Origin: Piscinibacter sp.
GTDB lineage: Bacteria > Pseudomonadota > Gammaproteobacteria > Burkholderiales > Burkholderiaceae_C
Length of the DNA: 64,000 bases
Direction of reading: 5' to 3'
Assembly: GCA_016706565.1 (NCBI GenBank)
Contig: JADJJI010000001.1
Location: 248,001-312,000, forward strand
Under the pieces are notes generated by a model, which did no database searches, was not told the origin of the DNA, and saw nothing but the letters and a program-made list of their open reading frames with translations. Below are positions 1 to 8,321 of the stretch, piece by piece. The position numbers were made by a program, and so were the translations under genes. Within the stretch, counting starts at the first letter, position 1; each line of letters begins with the position of its first letter.

Positions 1-1
1 C

Positions 2-1261
2 ACGCACCTGAACTTCAAGCTCAGCCACGCGCAGGCACTGCAGCACGACGACTTCGCCGCCGCCGGCTTCACCGGCGCACCGGCCGGTGTGAGCAACCTG
101 GGCGGCCGCGTCGACACCACGCTCGCGCAACTGGGCCTGAGCGCGCGGCCCTGGGCCAAGCTGACGCTGCAAGCCAAGCTGCGCTACGAAGACACCGACG
201 ACAGCACGCCGATCGCGCTGTACAACGTCGAGGACACGGCGACCTACACGAACCGGCGCCTGCCCGGCACCAAGCTGCGCGGCCAGTTGCAGGCGCACTA
301 CCAGTTCAGCAGCGACTACCGCGGCACGCTGGGCGCCGAGGCCGAATCCATCGACCGCGGCGTCTTCACCGCCACCAGCGCCGCGGCCGGCATCACCGCG
401 CTGCGCCAGAAGACCGACGAGACCACCGTGCGCGCCGAACTGCGGCGCCGCATGAACGAGCAGCTCAGCGGCGCGATCAGCGTGTCGCGCAGCCGCCGAG
501 ACGGCTCGAACTGGCTGCGCGACAACAGCGGCACCGGGGTCACCGAGGTGCCCGATGCGTCCGACCCATCCACCGGCTTCGCGCGCGGCATCTTCATGCC
601 CACGCTGGCCGACCGCCAGCGCGACAAGCTCAGGCTGCAGGCCGACTGGCAGCCCTCCGACGAACTGTCGCTGCAGCTCTCGGCGCAGCACGGCATCGAC
701 CGCTTCTCGACGCCGAGCGTCTACGGGGTGCAGACCAGCGGCATGGACCAGTTCGAGTTCGACGCCAGTTACGCGCTGACGGAGCGCTGGAGCCTGAACG
801 GCAACTTGAGCTACGGCACCGAGACGCTGCGGCAGGCACGGCCCGACGCTGCCGCGCTGGCCTACGACAACACGAGCAGCGGCTTCGGCGTCGGCATCAC
901 CGGCAAGGCCACGTCGGCGATCCAGGTCGGCGCGAATCTGTCGCACCTGGACGACCGCAGCAGCTATACGCAGGCCCTGGACAGCACCGCCGACGGTGCC
1001 AGCGCCGCGCTGCTCGCCGCCACCGGCGGCCTGCCCGACATCATCTTCCGGCAGACCACGCTGAAGCTGTTCGGCATCTACACGCTGGACAAGCAGTCGG
1101 ACCTGCGGCTCGACCTGGGCTACCAGCGTTCGACCTGGAGCGACTGGAGCTGGAGCTACAACGGCGTGCCCTTCACCTACTCGGATGGCACCGTCGTCGG
1201 ACAACCCGTCCGGCAGCGCGTGGGCTTCGTCGGCCTGCGCTATACCTATCGCTGGCAGTGA
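2..1261 (+). CDS. MtrB/PioB family outer-membrane beta-barrel protein (C-terminal part)
   Basis: The reading frame is open from the left edge, so the N-terminus is outside the window; about 419 residues are visible. The sequence is a run of alternating amphipathic strands rich in Tyr/Trp and Arg/Asp, with conserved stretches such as KLRYEDTDD and YTNRRLPGTKLRG, and it ends in an aromatic-rich strand (YTYRWQ) as outer-membrane barrels do. These stretches match the MtrB/PioB family, the barrel that sheathes a periplasmic multihaem cytochrome and carries electrons across the outer membrane. The partner cytochrome (MtrA/PioA) would be expected upstream, outside the window. The next gene begins 35 bp downstream and is rquA, so the barrel may share a transcript with an anaerobic respiratory operon. 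The family call is from motif memory; transfer direction and substrate cannot be told. Confidence 0.8.
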   Translation, partial: THLNFKLSHAQALQHDDFAAAGFTGAPAGVSNLGGRVDTTLAQLGLSARPWAKLTLQAKLRYEDTDDSTPIALYNVEDTATYTNRRLPGTKLRGQLQAHYQFSSDYRGTLGAEAESIDRGVFTATSAAAGITALRQKTDETTVRAELRRRMNEQLSGAISVSRSRRDGSNWLRDNSGTGVTEVPDASDPSTGFARGIFMPTLADRQRDKLRLQADWQPSDELSLQLSAQHGIDRFSTPSVYGVQTSGMDQFEFDASYALTERWSLNGNLSYGTETLRQARPDAAALAYDNTSSGFGVGITGKATSAIQVGANLSHLDDRSSYTQALDSTADGASAALLAATGGLPDIIFRQTTLKLFGIYTLDKQSDLRLDLGYQRSTWSDWSWSYNGVPFTYSDGTVVGQPVRQRVGFVGLRYTYRWQ

Positions 1262-1296
1262 ACCGCCTGGCACCCCCTGCTTCAAGAGGAAACTGA

Positions 1297-2037
1297 ATGC
1301 CTCCTCCGCCGTTTGAAGTCACCCTGGCCGGGAACGATCGATCTGGCTCCGTGGCACCGCCGGTGCCGCGCTATCTCGAACAGGTGTACTGGTGGGCCTA
1401 CGTGCACCCCAAGGCCGTGCACGTGTTCGAGCGCGAGTGGTTGGTCAATGCCATCCTCTTCAACAACTACGGGCGCTTGCGCGACGCGGCGCTGGCCGAC
1501 CTCGGCCAGACGGTGCACGGCCGCACGCTGCAGGTGGCCTGCGTCTACGGCAACCTGACGCCGAGGCTGCAGGCGCGGCTGGCGGCCGATGCCCAGCTCG
1601 ACGTGGTCGACATCCTGCCGGTGCAGCTCGCCAACCTGCGCAAGAAGCTGCCGGCCGACGAACGCGTCACGCTCAAGCAGAGCGACGCCACCGCGCTGGA
1701 CAGCGCCGATGCGCAGTACGACCAGGTGCTGCTGTTCTTCCTGCTGCACGAAATGCCCGAGGCGGTGCGGCGCCAGACGCTGAGCGAGGCGATGCGCGTG
1801 CTCAAGCCGGGCGGCCGCATGGTGATCGTCGACTACCACCGCCCCGCGAAGCTGCACCCGCTGCGCCCGCTGATGCGCCAGGTGTTCCGCCATCTCGAGC
1901 CCTATGCCATGGACCTGTGGGGCCACGAGGTCGAGGCCTTCCTGCCCGCGGGCATGGCGCCGCCCGCCATCGAGAAGAAGACCTACTTCGGTGGCCTGTA
2001 CCAGAAACTCGTGCTGACCCGACAGGACCCGCCGTGA
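1297..2037 (+). CDS. rquA: RquA-type methyltransferase-like protein, rhodoquinone biosynthesis
   Basis: This 246-residue protein resembles class I SAM-dependent methyltransferases and specifically RquA, which converts ubiquinone to rhodoquinone, the low-potential quinone needed for fumarate reduction. The early block PRYLEQVYWWAYVHP (about residues 24-38) followed by FEREWLVNAILFNNYGRLRD is the RquA signature, and the SAM-motif region VACVYGNLT (about 80-88) has the unusual RquA-like form in place of a canonical DxGxGxG motif. The ATG at 1297 has AGAGGAAA upstream. The stop overlaps the GTG start of frdA, so the two are translationally coupled. The fumarate reductase context independently supports the call. 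Alternative: another quinone C-methyltransferase. Confidence 0.85.
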   Translation: MPPPPFEVTLAGNDRSGSVAPPVPRYLEQVYWWAYVHPKAVHVFEREWLVNAILFNNYGRLRDAALADLGQTVHGRTLQVACVYGNLTPRLQARLAADAQLDVVDILPVQLANLRKKLPADERVTLKQSDATALDSADAQYDQVLLFFLLHEMPEAVRRQTLSEAMRVLKPGGRMVIVDYHRPAKLHPLRPLMRQVFRHLEPYAMDLWGHEVEAFLPAGMAPPAIEKKTYFGGLYQKLVLTRQDPP

Positions 2038-3833
2038 TCGAGACCTACCAGGCCGACGTGGCCATCGTCGGTGCCGGCGGAGCCGGCCTGCGCGCCGCCA
2101 TTGCGGTGGCGCAGGCGCACCCTGAGCTTCGCATCGCGCTGGTCTCCAAGGTCTACCCCATGCGCAGCCACACGGTGGCGGCCGAGGGGGGCGCCGCCGC
2201 AGTGACGCAGGCGCACGACAGCCTGGAGGCGCACTTCCACGACACCGTGGCCGGTGGCGACTGGCTGTGCGAGCAGGACGTGGTCGACTACTTCGTCGGC
2301 CAGGCGCACGAAGAGATGGTGCAGATGGAGCACTGGGGCTGCCCCTGGAGCCGCACGGCCGACGGCCGCGCCAACGTGCGCGCCTTCGGCGGCATGAAGA
2401 TCGAGCGCACCTGGTTCGCCGCCGACAAGACCGGCTTCCACATGCTGCACACGCTGTTCCAGACCTCGATCCAGTTCCCCTCGATCCGGCGCTTCGACGA
2501 ACATTTCTGCGTCGACCTGATGGTCGACGAGGGCCGCGTGCAGGGCGTGCTGGCCATCGACATCGCCAGCGGCAGCTTCACGCTGATCCAGGCGAAGGCG
2601 GTGGTCATCGCCACCGGCGGCGCCGGCCGCGTGTTCCGCGAGAACACCAACGGCGGTATCGTCACCGGCGACGGCATGGCGCTGGCCTACCGCCACGGCG
2701 TGCCGCTGCGCGACATGGAGTTCGTGCAGTACCACCCGACCTGCATGCCCGGCACCGGCCTGCTGTTCACCGAAGCCTGCCGCGGCGAAGGCGGCTTCCT
2801 GCTCAACAAGGACGGCTACCGCTACCTGCAGGACTACGGCCTGGGCCCGGCCACGCCCGAGCCGCGCAACAAGGCGATGGAGCTGGGCCCGCGCGACCGC
2901 CTCAGCCAGGCCTACTGGCACGAGAAGCAGAAGGGCCGCACCCTGCCCGGCCCGCATGGCGACGTGGTCCAGCTCGACCTGCGCCACCTGGGCGAAGCCA
3001 AGCTGCGCGAGCGGTTGCCGCAGATCTACGAACTGGCCGTCGAGTACCTCGGCGTCGACCCGGCGAAGACGCCGATTCCGGTGCTGCCGGCGGTGCACTA
3101 CACGATGGGCGGCATCGTCGCCGACGGCCGCACCGCGTCCACGCTGCCGGGCCTCTTTTCGGCCGGCGAATGCTCCAGCGTCGGCATCCACGGCGCCAAC
3201 CGGCTCGGCTCGAACTCGCTGACCGAGCTGCTCGTCTTCGGCAAGCTCGCCGGCCTGGAGGCCTCAGCTTTCGCGAAGGCGGCCCCGGCCGGCGACATCG
3301 CCACCCTCGCCCGGCTCGCCGAAGCGGCCAGCCAGCGCGCGCTGGCCGTGGCCGAGCGTCGCGGCGGCGGCGAACGCATCGCCACGCTGCGCCGCGAGAT
3401 GGCGCAGAGCATGGAAGACGGCTGCGGCATCTACCGCACCGCGGCCACGATGCAGTCCACCTGCGACAAGCTCGCCGAGCTGAAGCAGCGCCTGAAGAAC
3501 GTGCAGCTCGACGACCACTCGCGCGGCTGGAACACCGAGTGGCTGCTCGCCATCGAGCTCGGCTACCTGCTCGACGTGGCACAGGCGATGGCGCATTCGG
3601 CGCTCGAGCGGCGCGAATCGCGCGGCTCGCACCAGCGCCTGGACGGCTTCGAGCAACGCGACGACGTGAACTTCCTCAAGCACAGCCTGGCCACCTACGC
3701 CGGCGACGACGCACCGCGCATCGGCTACGGGCCGGTGAAGATCACGAGCTCGGCGCCCGGCACGCGGGCCTACGGCGCCGCCGGCGAGAAGGCCGAAGCC
3801 GAGCGCAAGGCGAAAGAGACGAACCATGGCTGA
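2034..3833 (+). CDS. frdA: Fumarate reductase flavoprotein subunit FrdA
   Basis: This 599-residue catalytic subunit (E. coli FrdA is about 602) would reduce fumarate to succinate on the cytoplasmic face of the membrane. Visible features are the dinucleotide fold GAGGAG at residues 13-18, the RSHT motif whose His46 should carry covalent FAD, the HPTCMPGTGLLFTEACRGEGG active-region block, and ANRLGSNSLTELLVFG near the FAD site. The start chosen is the GTG at 2034, which overlaps the rquA stop; the frame stays open far upstream but that part is only the antisense-like shadow of rquA. The 3' end overlaps frdB by 8 bp. Succinate dehydrogenase is the main alternative, but the E. coli-like two-anchor arrangement and rquA favour fumarate reductase. 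Confidence 0.93.
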   Translation: MIETYQADVAIVGAGGAGLRAAIAVAQAHPELRIALVSKVYPMRSHTVAAEGGAAAVTQAHDSLEAHFHDTVAGGDWLCEQDVVDYFVGQAHEEMVQMEHWGCPWSRTADGRANVRAFGGMKIERTWFAADKTGFHMLHTLFQTSIQFPSIRRFDEHFCVDLMVDEGRVQGVLAIDIASGSFTLIQAKAVVIATGGAGRVFRENTNGGIVTGDGMALAYRHGVPLRDMEFVQYHPTCMPGTGLLFTEACRGEGGFLLNKDGYRYLQDYGLGPATPEPRNKAMELGPRDRLSQAYWHEKQKGRTLPGPHGDVVQLDLRHLGEAKLRERLPQIYELAVEYLGVDPAKTPIPVLPAVHYTMGGIVADGRTASTLPGLFSAGECSSVGIHGANRLGSNSLTELLVFGKLAGLEASAFAKAAPAGDIATLARLAEAASQRALAVAERRGGGERIATLRREMAQSMEDGCGIYRTAATMQSTCDKLAELKQRLKNVQLDDHSRGWNTEWLLAIELGYLLDVAQAMAHSALERRESRGSHQRLDGFEQRDDVNFLKHSLATYAGDDAPRIGYGPVKITSSAPGTRAYGAAGEKAEAERKAKETNHG

Positions 3834-4608
3834 GTCGCTGAAGACCATCGACGTCGAGGTGCTGCGCTACCGCCCCGAGCAGGAGAGCGAGCCGGTCTGG
3901 CAGCGCTACACCGTGCCCTACACCGACGACATGTCGGTGCTGCAAGCGCTGCAGCAGATCAAGGACGACCAGGACGGCTCGCTGAGCTTCCGCTGGTCGT
4001 GCCGCATGGCGATCTGCGGCAGTTGCGGGATGATGGTGAACGGCAAGCCTCACCTGTCGTGCCAGACCTTCCTGCGCGACCTGCTGCCCGGGCCGGTGCG
4101 CATCGAGGCGCTGACGCATTTCCCGATCGAGCGCGACCTGGTGGTCAGCGTCGACGGCTTCGTCAAGAAGCTCGAGGGCATCCAGCCCTACATCATCCCG
4201 AAGGAGCCGCGCACGCTGGCCCAGGGCGAATACCTGCAGACGCCGGCGCAGCTCGAGCAGTTCGAGCAGTTCAGCGGCTGCATCAACTGCATGCTGTGTT
4301 ATTCGGCCTGCCCGCAGTTCGGCCTCGACCCCTCGTTCACCGGCCCGGGCGTGCTGGCGCTGCTGCACCGCTACAACGCCGACTCGCGCGACGGCGGCCA
4401 GGCACAGCGCATGGAGGTGCTCGGCTCGACCGAGGGCGTGTGGAACTGCACCGCGGTGGGCTACTGCTCCGAGGTCTGCCCCAAGGGCGTGGACCCGGCC
4501 AACGCCGTCAACCAGAACAAGGTGAACAGCGCGAAGGACTACTTCCTGCGCTTCCTCGGCCCAGAAGGAGGCCAGGCTGAACACGCAGGTCGAATCGGCC
4601 GTACGTAA
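3826..4608 (+). CDS. frdB: Fumarate reductase iron-sulfur subunit FrdB
   Basis: This 260-residue protein carries electrons from membrane quinol to FrdA. The N-terminal ferredoxin domain has the [2Fe-2S] cysteines C59, C64, C67 and C79 (CRMAICGSCG then SC). The C-terminal domain has CINCMLCYSACP (C152, C155, C158, C162) and CTAVGYCSEVCPKGVDP (C208, C214, C218) for the [4Fe-4S] and [3Fe-4S] clusters. It is slightly longer than E. coli FrdB (244 residues), the excess being at the C-terminus. Its ATG lies inside the end of frdA, and frdC begins 5 bp after its stop. Confidence 0.94.
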   Translation: MAESLKTIDVEVLRYRPEQESEPVWQRYTVPYTDDMSVLQALQQIKDDQDGSLSFRWSCRMAICGSCGMMVNGKPHLSCQTFLRDLLPGPVRIEALTHFPIERDLVVSVDGFVKKLEGIQPYIIPKEPRTLAQGEYLQTPAQLEQFEQFSGCINCMLCYSACPQFGLDPSFTGPGVLALLHRYNADSRDGGQAQRMEVLGSTEGVWNCTAVGYCSEVCPKGVDPANAVNQNKVNSAKDYFLRFLGPEGGQAEHAGRIGRT

Positions 4609-4613
4609 GCCCG

Positions 4614-4979
4614 ATGGCGGGCTGGTGGAAGCGCGACCCCTTCTTCATGCGCTACATGGCGCGCGAGCTGACGGCCTTCGCGGTGGGCGCCTATGCGGTG
4701 ATCCTGTGCGTGGGCGTTCTGCGGCTCGCCCAGGGCGAGGCGGCCTGGAACGGCTGGCTCGCGGCGCTGCGCTCGCCGCTGTCGATCGTGCTGCATGCGG
4801 TGCTGCTCTTCGCGATGGCCGTGCACGCGAAGAGCTGGTTCGAGATCATGCCCAAGACGATGCCGATGATCCACGTCGGCGGCAGGCGGCTGGGCGCGCA
4901 GACGATCACGCGGGCGGGCTGGGCGGCGACGCTGATCGCCTCGCTGGTGCTGATCGCGCTCGTGTGGGGCTGGCGATGA
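4614..4979 (+). CDS. frdC: Fumarate reductase membrane anchor FrdC
   Basis: This 121-residue hydrophobic protein has three predicted membrane spans (about residues 20-40, 55-75 and 97-119). The start MAGWWKRDPFFMRYMARE and the central HAKSWFEIMPKTMP are typical of FrdC in the haem-free, E. coli-type quinol:fumarate reductases. With FrdD it anchors FrdAB and forms the quinol site. Its stop overlaps the ATG of frdD (ATGA). Confidence 0.88.
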   Translation: MAGWWKRDPFFMRYMARELTAFAVGAYAVILCVGVLRLAQGEAAWNGWLAALRSPLSIVLHAVLLFAMAVHAKSWFEIMPKTMPMIHVGGRRLGAQTITRAGWAATLIASLVLIALVWGWR

Positions 4980-5323
4980 AACGCTCCCACGCGCCGATCT
5001 TCTGGCTGCTGTTCGGCGGCGGCGGCATGCTCGCCGCGCTGTTCGGCACGGCGCTCGTGCTCGTCACCGGCATCGTCGTGCCGATCACCGGCAGCGACGT
5101 GCTCGCCTACCCGCGCATGCTCGCGCTGGCGCAGAGCATCGTCGGCAAGGCCTTCGTGCTGGCGGTGATCGTGCTGTTCGCCTGGCATGCGGCGCACCGC
5201 ATCCTGTGCAGCCTGCACGACGTCGGCATCCACAAGGGGCTGGTGGCCAAGCTCACCTGCTACGGCTGCGCGATGGCGATCAGCCTCGTCGCCGCCGCGA
5301 GCCTGTGGCGCGTCGGGTTCTAG
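4976..5323 (+). CDS. frdD: Fumarate reductase membrane anchor FrdD
   Basis: This 115-residue protein has three membrane spans and FrdD-type motifs: MKRSHAPIFWLLFGGGGM at the N-terminus and HAAHRILCSLHDVGIHKG in the middle. It is the second anchor of the fumarate reductase complex. The start is the ATG at 4976, overlapping the frdC stop by 4 bp. It is the last gene of the rquA-frdABCD operon and converges on amt, with only 9 bp between the two stop codons and no obvious terminator hairpin there. Confidence 0.88.
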   Translation: MKRSHAPIFWLLFGGGGMLAALFGTALVLVTGIVVPITGSDVLAYPRMLALAQSIVGKAFVLAVIVLFAWHAAHRILCSLHDVGIHKGLVAKLTCYGCAMAISLVAAASLWRVGF

Positions 5324-5332
5324 CCCGGCAGT

Positions 5333-6535
5333 TCACCAGCTTGCTTCGCGCTCCGGCGTGGCGCCGATCTTGTGGATGGACAGGTCGGCGCCTTCGTATT
5401 CTTCCTCCGGCGTCAGTCGCAGCGAGGTCAGCGCCTTGATCGCGCCGTAGACGACGAAACCGCCAGCCAGCGCCCAGGCCACGCCGGCGAGCGTGCCCAG
5501 CAGCTGCGCGAGCAAGCTCACGCCACCCAGGCCGCCGAGCGACTGCAGGCCGAAGATGCCGCAGGCGATGCCGCCCCAGGCACCGCACAGGCCGTGCAGC
5601 GGCCACACGCCGAGCACGTCGTCGATCTTCCAGCGGTTCTGCGTCAGCGTGAACATGACGACGAAGATCGCGCCGGCCACGCCGCCGACCACCAGCGCGC
5701 CGGCCGGGTGCATCACGTCCGAGCCGGCGCACACCGCCACCAGGCCGGCCAGCGGGCCGTTGTAGGCGAAGCCCGGGTCGTTCTTGCCCATCAGCACGGC
5801 CACCAGCGTGCCGCCCACCATCGCCATCAGCGAGTTCACCGCCACCAGGCCGGAGATCTTGTCGATGGTCTGCGCGCTCATCACGTTGAAGCCGAACCAG
5901 CCCACCGCCAGCACCCAGGCGCCCAGCGCGAGGAAGGGGATGCTCGACGGCGGGTGCGCGCTGATGCCGCCGTCCTTGCGGTAGCGGTTGGCGCGCGGGC
6001 CGAGCAGCAGCACCGCCACCAGGCCGATCCAGCCGCCCACCGCATGCACCACCACGCTGCCGGCGAAGTCGTGGAAGGCAACGCCGGCCACCGACTCGAT
6101 CCAGCCCTGCAGCCCGAAGCGCCCGCCCCACACCGCGCCCTCGAAGAGCGGGTAGATCGCCCCGACGATCACCGCGGTGGCCGCGAGTTGCGGGCCGAAG
6201 CGCGCACGCTCGGCGATGCCGCCGGAGACGATGGCGGGGATCGCCGCCGCGAAGGTGAGCAGGAAGAAGAACTTCACCAGCTCGTAGCCGTTCTTCGCCG
6301 CCAGCGTCTCGGCGCCGCTGAAAAAGCTCACGCCGTAGGCCACCGTGTAGCCGATGAAGAAGTAGGCAATGGTCGAGACCGCGAAGTCGACCAGGATCTT
6401 CACCAGCGCATTGACCTGGTTCTTCTTGCGCACCGTGCCGAGTTCGAGGAAGGCGAAGCCCGAATGCATGGCCAGCACCATGATCGCGCCCAGCAGAATG
6501 AACAAGGCGTCGGTGCCTTGTTTGACCTGATCCAT
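5333..6535 (-). CDS. amt: Ammonium transporter Amt
   Basis: This 400-residue, about eleven-span membrane protein conducts ammonium/ammonia. Family marks include the opening LGAIMVLAMHSGFAFLELG, FHDFAGSVVVHAVGG with the first pore histidine region, WFGFNVMSA, and HGLCGAWGGIACGIFG with the second. The cytoplasmic tail has EEEYEGADLSIHKIG, the conserved end that contacts PII proteins. It is shorter than proteins that carry an N-terminal signal peptide; the ATG at 6535 follows a plausible leader. No glnK is adjacent, unlike the common glnK-amtB pair. A strong sigma-54-type promoter lies about 70 bp upstream, which fits nitrogen-limitation control by NtrC. Confidence 0.92.
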   Translation of the reverse strand: MDQVKQGTDALFILLGAIMVLAMHSGFAFLELGTVRKKNQVNALVKILVDFAVSTIAYFFIGYTVAYGVSFFSGAETLAAKNGYELVKFFFLLTFAAAIPAIVSGGIAERARFGPQLAATAVIVGAIYPLFEGAVWGGRFGLQGWIESVAGVAFHDFAGSVVVHAVGGWIGLVAVLLLGPRANRYRKDGGISAHPPSSIPFLALGAWVLAVGWFGFNVMSAQTIDKISGLVAVNSLMAMVGGTLVAVLMGKNDPGFAYNGPLAGLVAVCAGSDVMHPAGALVVGGVAGAIFVVMFTLTQNRWKIDDVLGVWPLHGLCGAWGGIACGIFGLQSLGGLGGVSLLAQLLGTLAGVAWALAGGFVVYGAIKALTSLRLTPEEEYEGADLSIHKIGATPEREASW

Positions 6536-6603
6536 CGGCTTGTCCCCTCGTGCGTCGTTGTTGTGCCGTTCGCACCGGAAGCGGACGAAAGGCGCACCAA
6601 GTT

Positions 6604-6620
6604 AGCAAGTCGTGTGCCTT
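6604..6620 (-). promoter_or_regulatory. Sigma-54 (-24/-12) promoter for amt
   Basis: Read on the minus strand the sequence is AAGGCACACGACTTGCT: GG at 6618-6617 and GC at 6606-6605 with exactly 10 bp between, matching the TGGCAC-N5-TTGC consensus except for the first T. The transcription start would be near 6593, giving a leader of about 58 nt before the amt ATG. GGTGCA hexamers at 6625-6630 and 6680-6685 could be NtrC half-sites, but I see no full dyad. Confidence 0.7.
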
Positions 6621-6734
6621 GAATGGTGCACCCCTGACGCACCGTTTCAGTGAAATCAGGCGCATTGGCGGGCATTTCAGGTGCACGTACGCACGCTACC
6701 CGTGCATCGGCGCGGCCGGCTATGCTGGCGCGCC

Positions 6735-7865
6735 ATGGCCGAACCCTTCAAGAACCTGATCAACGCCGAGGTGGTGCGCCTGATGCGGCACCACCTTCAG
6801 CGCGCCTGGCCCGGCTTCGACGGGGCGCGCTTTGCGGCCCTGGCCGGCCACGGGCTGGAGTCGATGGAGTTGAAGGCTCGCGCGCAGCACCTGTGCGCGG
6901 CGCTGGAAGCCACGCTGCCGGCGGACTTCGCGGCCGCCGCCGACGTCATCGAGGCCAGCCTCGCGCCGACACCGGGCGACGAGGCCCTGCCCGCGCTGCG
7001 CGCCGGCGAGCATGGCCTGGCCGGCTGGGCCGTGTGGCCGCTGGCGGAGTTCGTCGCGCGTCGCGGCCTGGCCGCGCCCGAACGTGCCCTGCAGGTGCTT
7101 CACGCGATCACGCAGCGCTTCACCGCCGAGTGGGCGCTGCGGCCCTTCATCGTCGCGCACCCCGTGCTGGCATTCGAGACGCTGCATCGCTGGTCGCGCG
7201 ACCCCAGCCCGCATGTGCGCCGCCTGGCCAGCGAAGGCAGCCGCCCGCGCCTGCCCTGGGGCATGCAGCTCAAGGGCCTGATCGCCGACCCGTCGCCGAC
7301 GCTGCCGCTGCTCGCCGCGCTGCAGGACGACGAGAGCGAGTACGTGCGCCGCAGCGTGGCCAACCACCTGAACGACATCGCCAAGGATCACCCGGCGCTG
7401 GTCGCCGAATGGCTGGAGACGCACTTGCCCGAGGCCACGGCCGAACGCCGTGCGCTGCTCAGGCACGCCAGCCGCACGCTGATCAAGCGTGGCGATGCGC
7501 GCGTGCTGAAGGCCTGGGGCCTGGGCCGCCGCTTCGCTGGCGAAGCCACGCTGGCCGTGTCACCGAAGCGCGTGGTGCTCGGCGGCGCGGTCGAACTGAG
7601 GCTGACGCTGCACTCGACGGCGAAGCGCACACAGAAGCTGGCCATCGACTATGCCGTGCACCACGTGAAGGCCGATGGCCGCGCCAGCGCCAAGGTGTTC
7701 AAGGGCTGGGTGCTGGAGCTCGCACCCGGGCAAACGCGCGAACTGATCAAGCGGCACTCGATGCGGCCGGTGACCACGCGGCGTTACCACGCCGGCCGGC
7801 ATGTCGTCGACCTGCGCATCAACGGCGAGGTGCGCGCCGAGGCCGCCTTCGACCTCAAGCTCTGA
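6735..7865 (+). CDS. alkC: AlkC-type DNA alkylation repair glycosylase
   Basis: This 376-residue protein resembles AlkC, a non-base-flipping DNA glycosylase that removes N3-alkylated purines. The N-terminus MAEPFKNLIN and the run of HEAT-like helices (about residues 1-255, including DPSPHVRRLASEGSRPRLPW and DESEYVRRSVANHLNDIAKD) are typical. After about residue 265 comes a beta-rich region that fits the Ig-like C-terminal domain found in some AlkC proteins. The ATG at 6735 is chosen because MAEP is the conserved start; a longer start at 6681 would add 18 non-conserved residues. It is transcribed away from amt, sharing the intergenic region. Confidence 0.85.
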   Translation: MAEPFKNLINAEVVRLMRHHLQRAWPGFDGARFAALAGHGLESMELKARAQHLCAALEATLPADFAAAADVIEASLAPTPGDEALPALRAGEHGLAGWAVWPLAEFVARRGLAAPERALQVLHAITQRFTAEWALRPFIVAHPVLAFETLHRWSRDPSPHVRRLASEGSRPRLPWGMQLKGLIADPSPTLPLLAALQDDESEYVRRSVANHLNDIAKDHPALVAEWLETHLPEATAERRALLRHASRTLIKRGDARVLKAWGLGRRFAGEATLAVSPKRVVLGGAVELRLTLHSTAKRTQKLAIDYAVHHVKADGRASAKVFKGWVLELAPGQTRELIKRHSMRPVTTRRYHAGRHVVDLRINGEVRAEAAFDLKL

Positions 7866-7970
7866 GCCGCTCGGCTCAGGCCAGAGCGAAGGCCCTGCGA
7901 AGCTGGCCAGCGTCGGCCTGGGTTGAGCCGCCTGCGCTGCGCACTTTCAAAGGCGCCTCGCTGCGGCGGC

Positions 7971-8321
7971 TCAGCCCAGCGCGCGCCCCCACTCGACGGC
8001 ATCGAAGCCGACCAGCACCGTGTCGCCGCGCACCAGCACCGGCCGCTTGATCACGCTGGACTGTTCGTTCATCAGCGCCAGCGCACTGGCCGCGTCGGTC
8101 ACGGCGGCCTGCCGGGCTGGATCGAGCTTGCGCCAGGTCGGGCCGCGGCGGTTGAGCAGTTTCTCCCAGCCGTGCAGCTTCATCCACGCACGCATGTCGG
8201 CCTGCGGCACGCCTTGTTTCTTGTAGTCGTGGAAGGCGTGGGCGAAGCCCCGCTCGGCCAGCCACGCACGCGCCTTCTTGACCGTGTCGCAGTTGGGAAT
8301 GCCGTAGAGGGTGATGTTCAT
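7971..8321 (-). CDS. ArsC/Spx/YffB-family thioredoxin-fold reductase
   Basis: This 116-residue protein has the ArsC-like fold: an N-terminal ITLYGIPNCDTVKKAR with a single Cys (about residue 10) in the position of the ArsC nucleophile, and the conserved LLNRRGPTWRKL and IKRPVLV blocks. Proteins of this kind (YffB) are glutathione-dependent reductases of unclear substrate; arsenate activity should not be assumed. The ATG overlaps the stop of the upstream lipoprotein gene by 4 bp, so the two genes form an operon. Confidence 0.82.
   Translation of the reverse strand: MNITLYGIPNCDTVKKARAWLAERGFAHAFHDYKKQGVPQADMRAWMKLHGWEKLLNRRGPTWRKLDPARQAAVTDAASALALMNEQSSVIKRPVLVRGDTVLVGFDAVEWGRALG

Noticed and set aside
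1392..2033. Open frame continuous with frdA upstream of 2034
   Set aside because: It overlaps rquA in another frame, is Arg/Ala-rich and has no similarity; the GTG at 2034 gives a normal FrdA length.
5372..6622. Long plus-strand open frame across amt
   Set aside because: His/Arg/Ala-rich antisense shadow of amt, with no domain and no ribosome site.
6621..6690. Possible NtrC binding dyad upstream of the amt promoter
   Set aside because: Only isolated GGTGCA hexamers are seen; the GCACC-spacer-GGTGC order and spacing are not satisfied.
7971..8321. Arsenate reductase (arsC) as part of a metal-resistance system
   Set aside because: The protein is of the YffB/Spx-like branch and its operon partner is an unrelated lipoprotein; there are no ars genes nearby.
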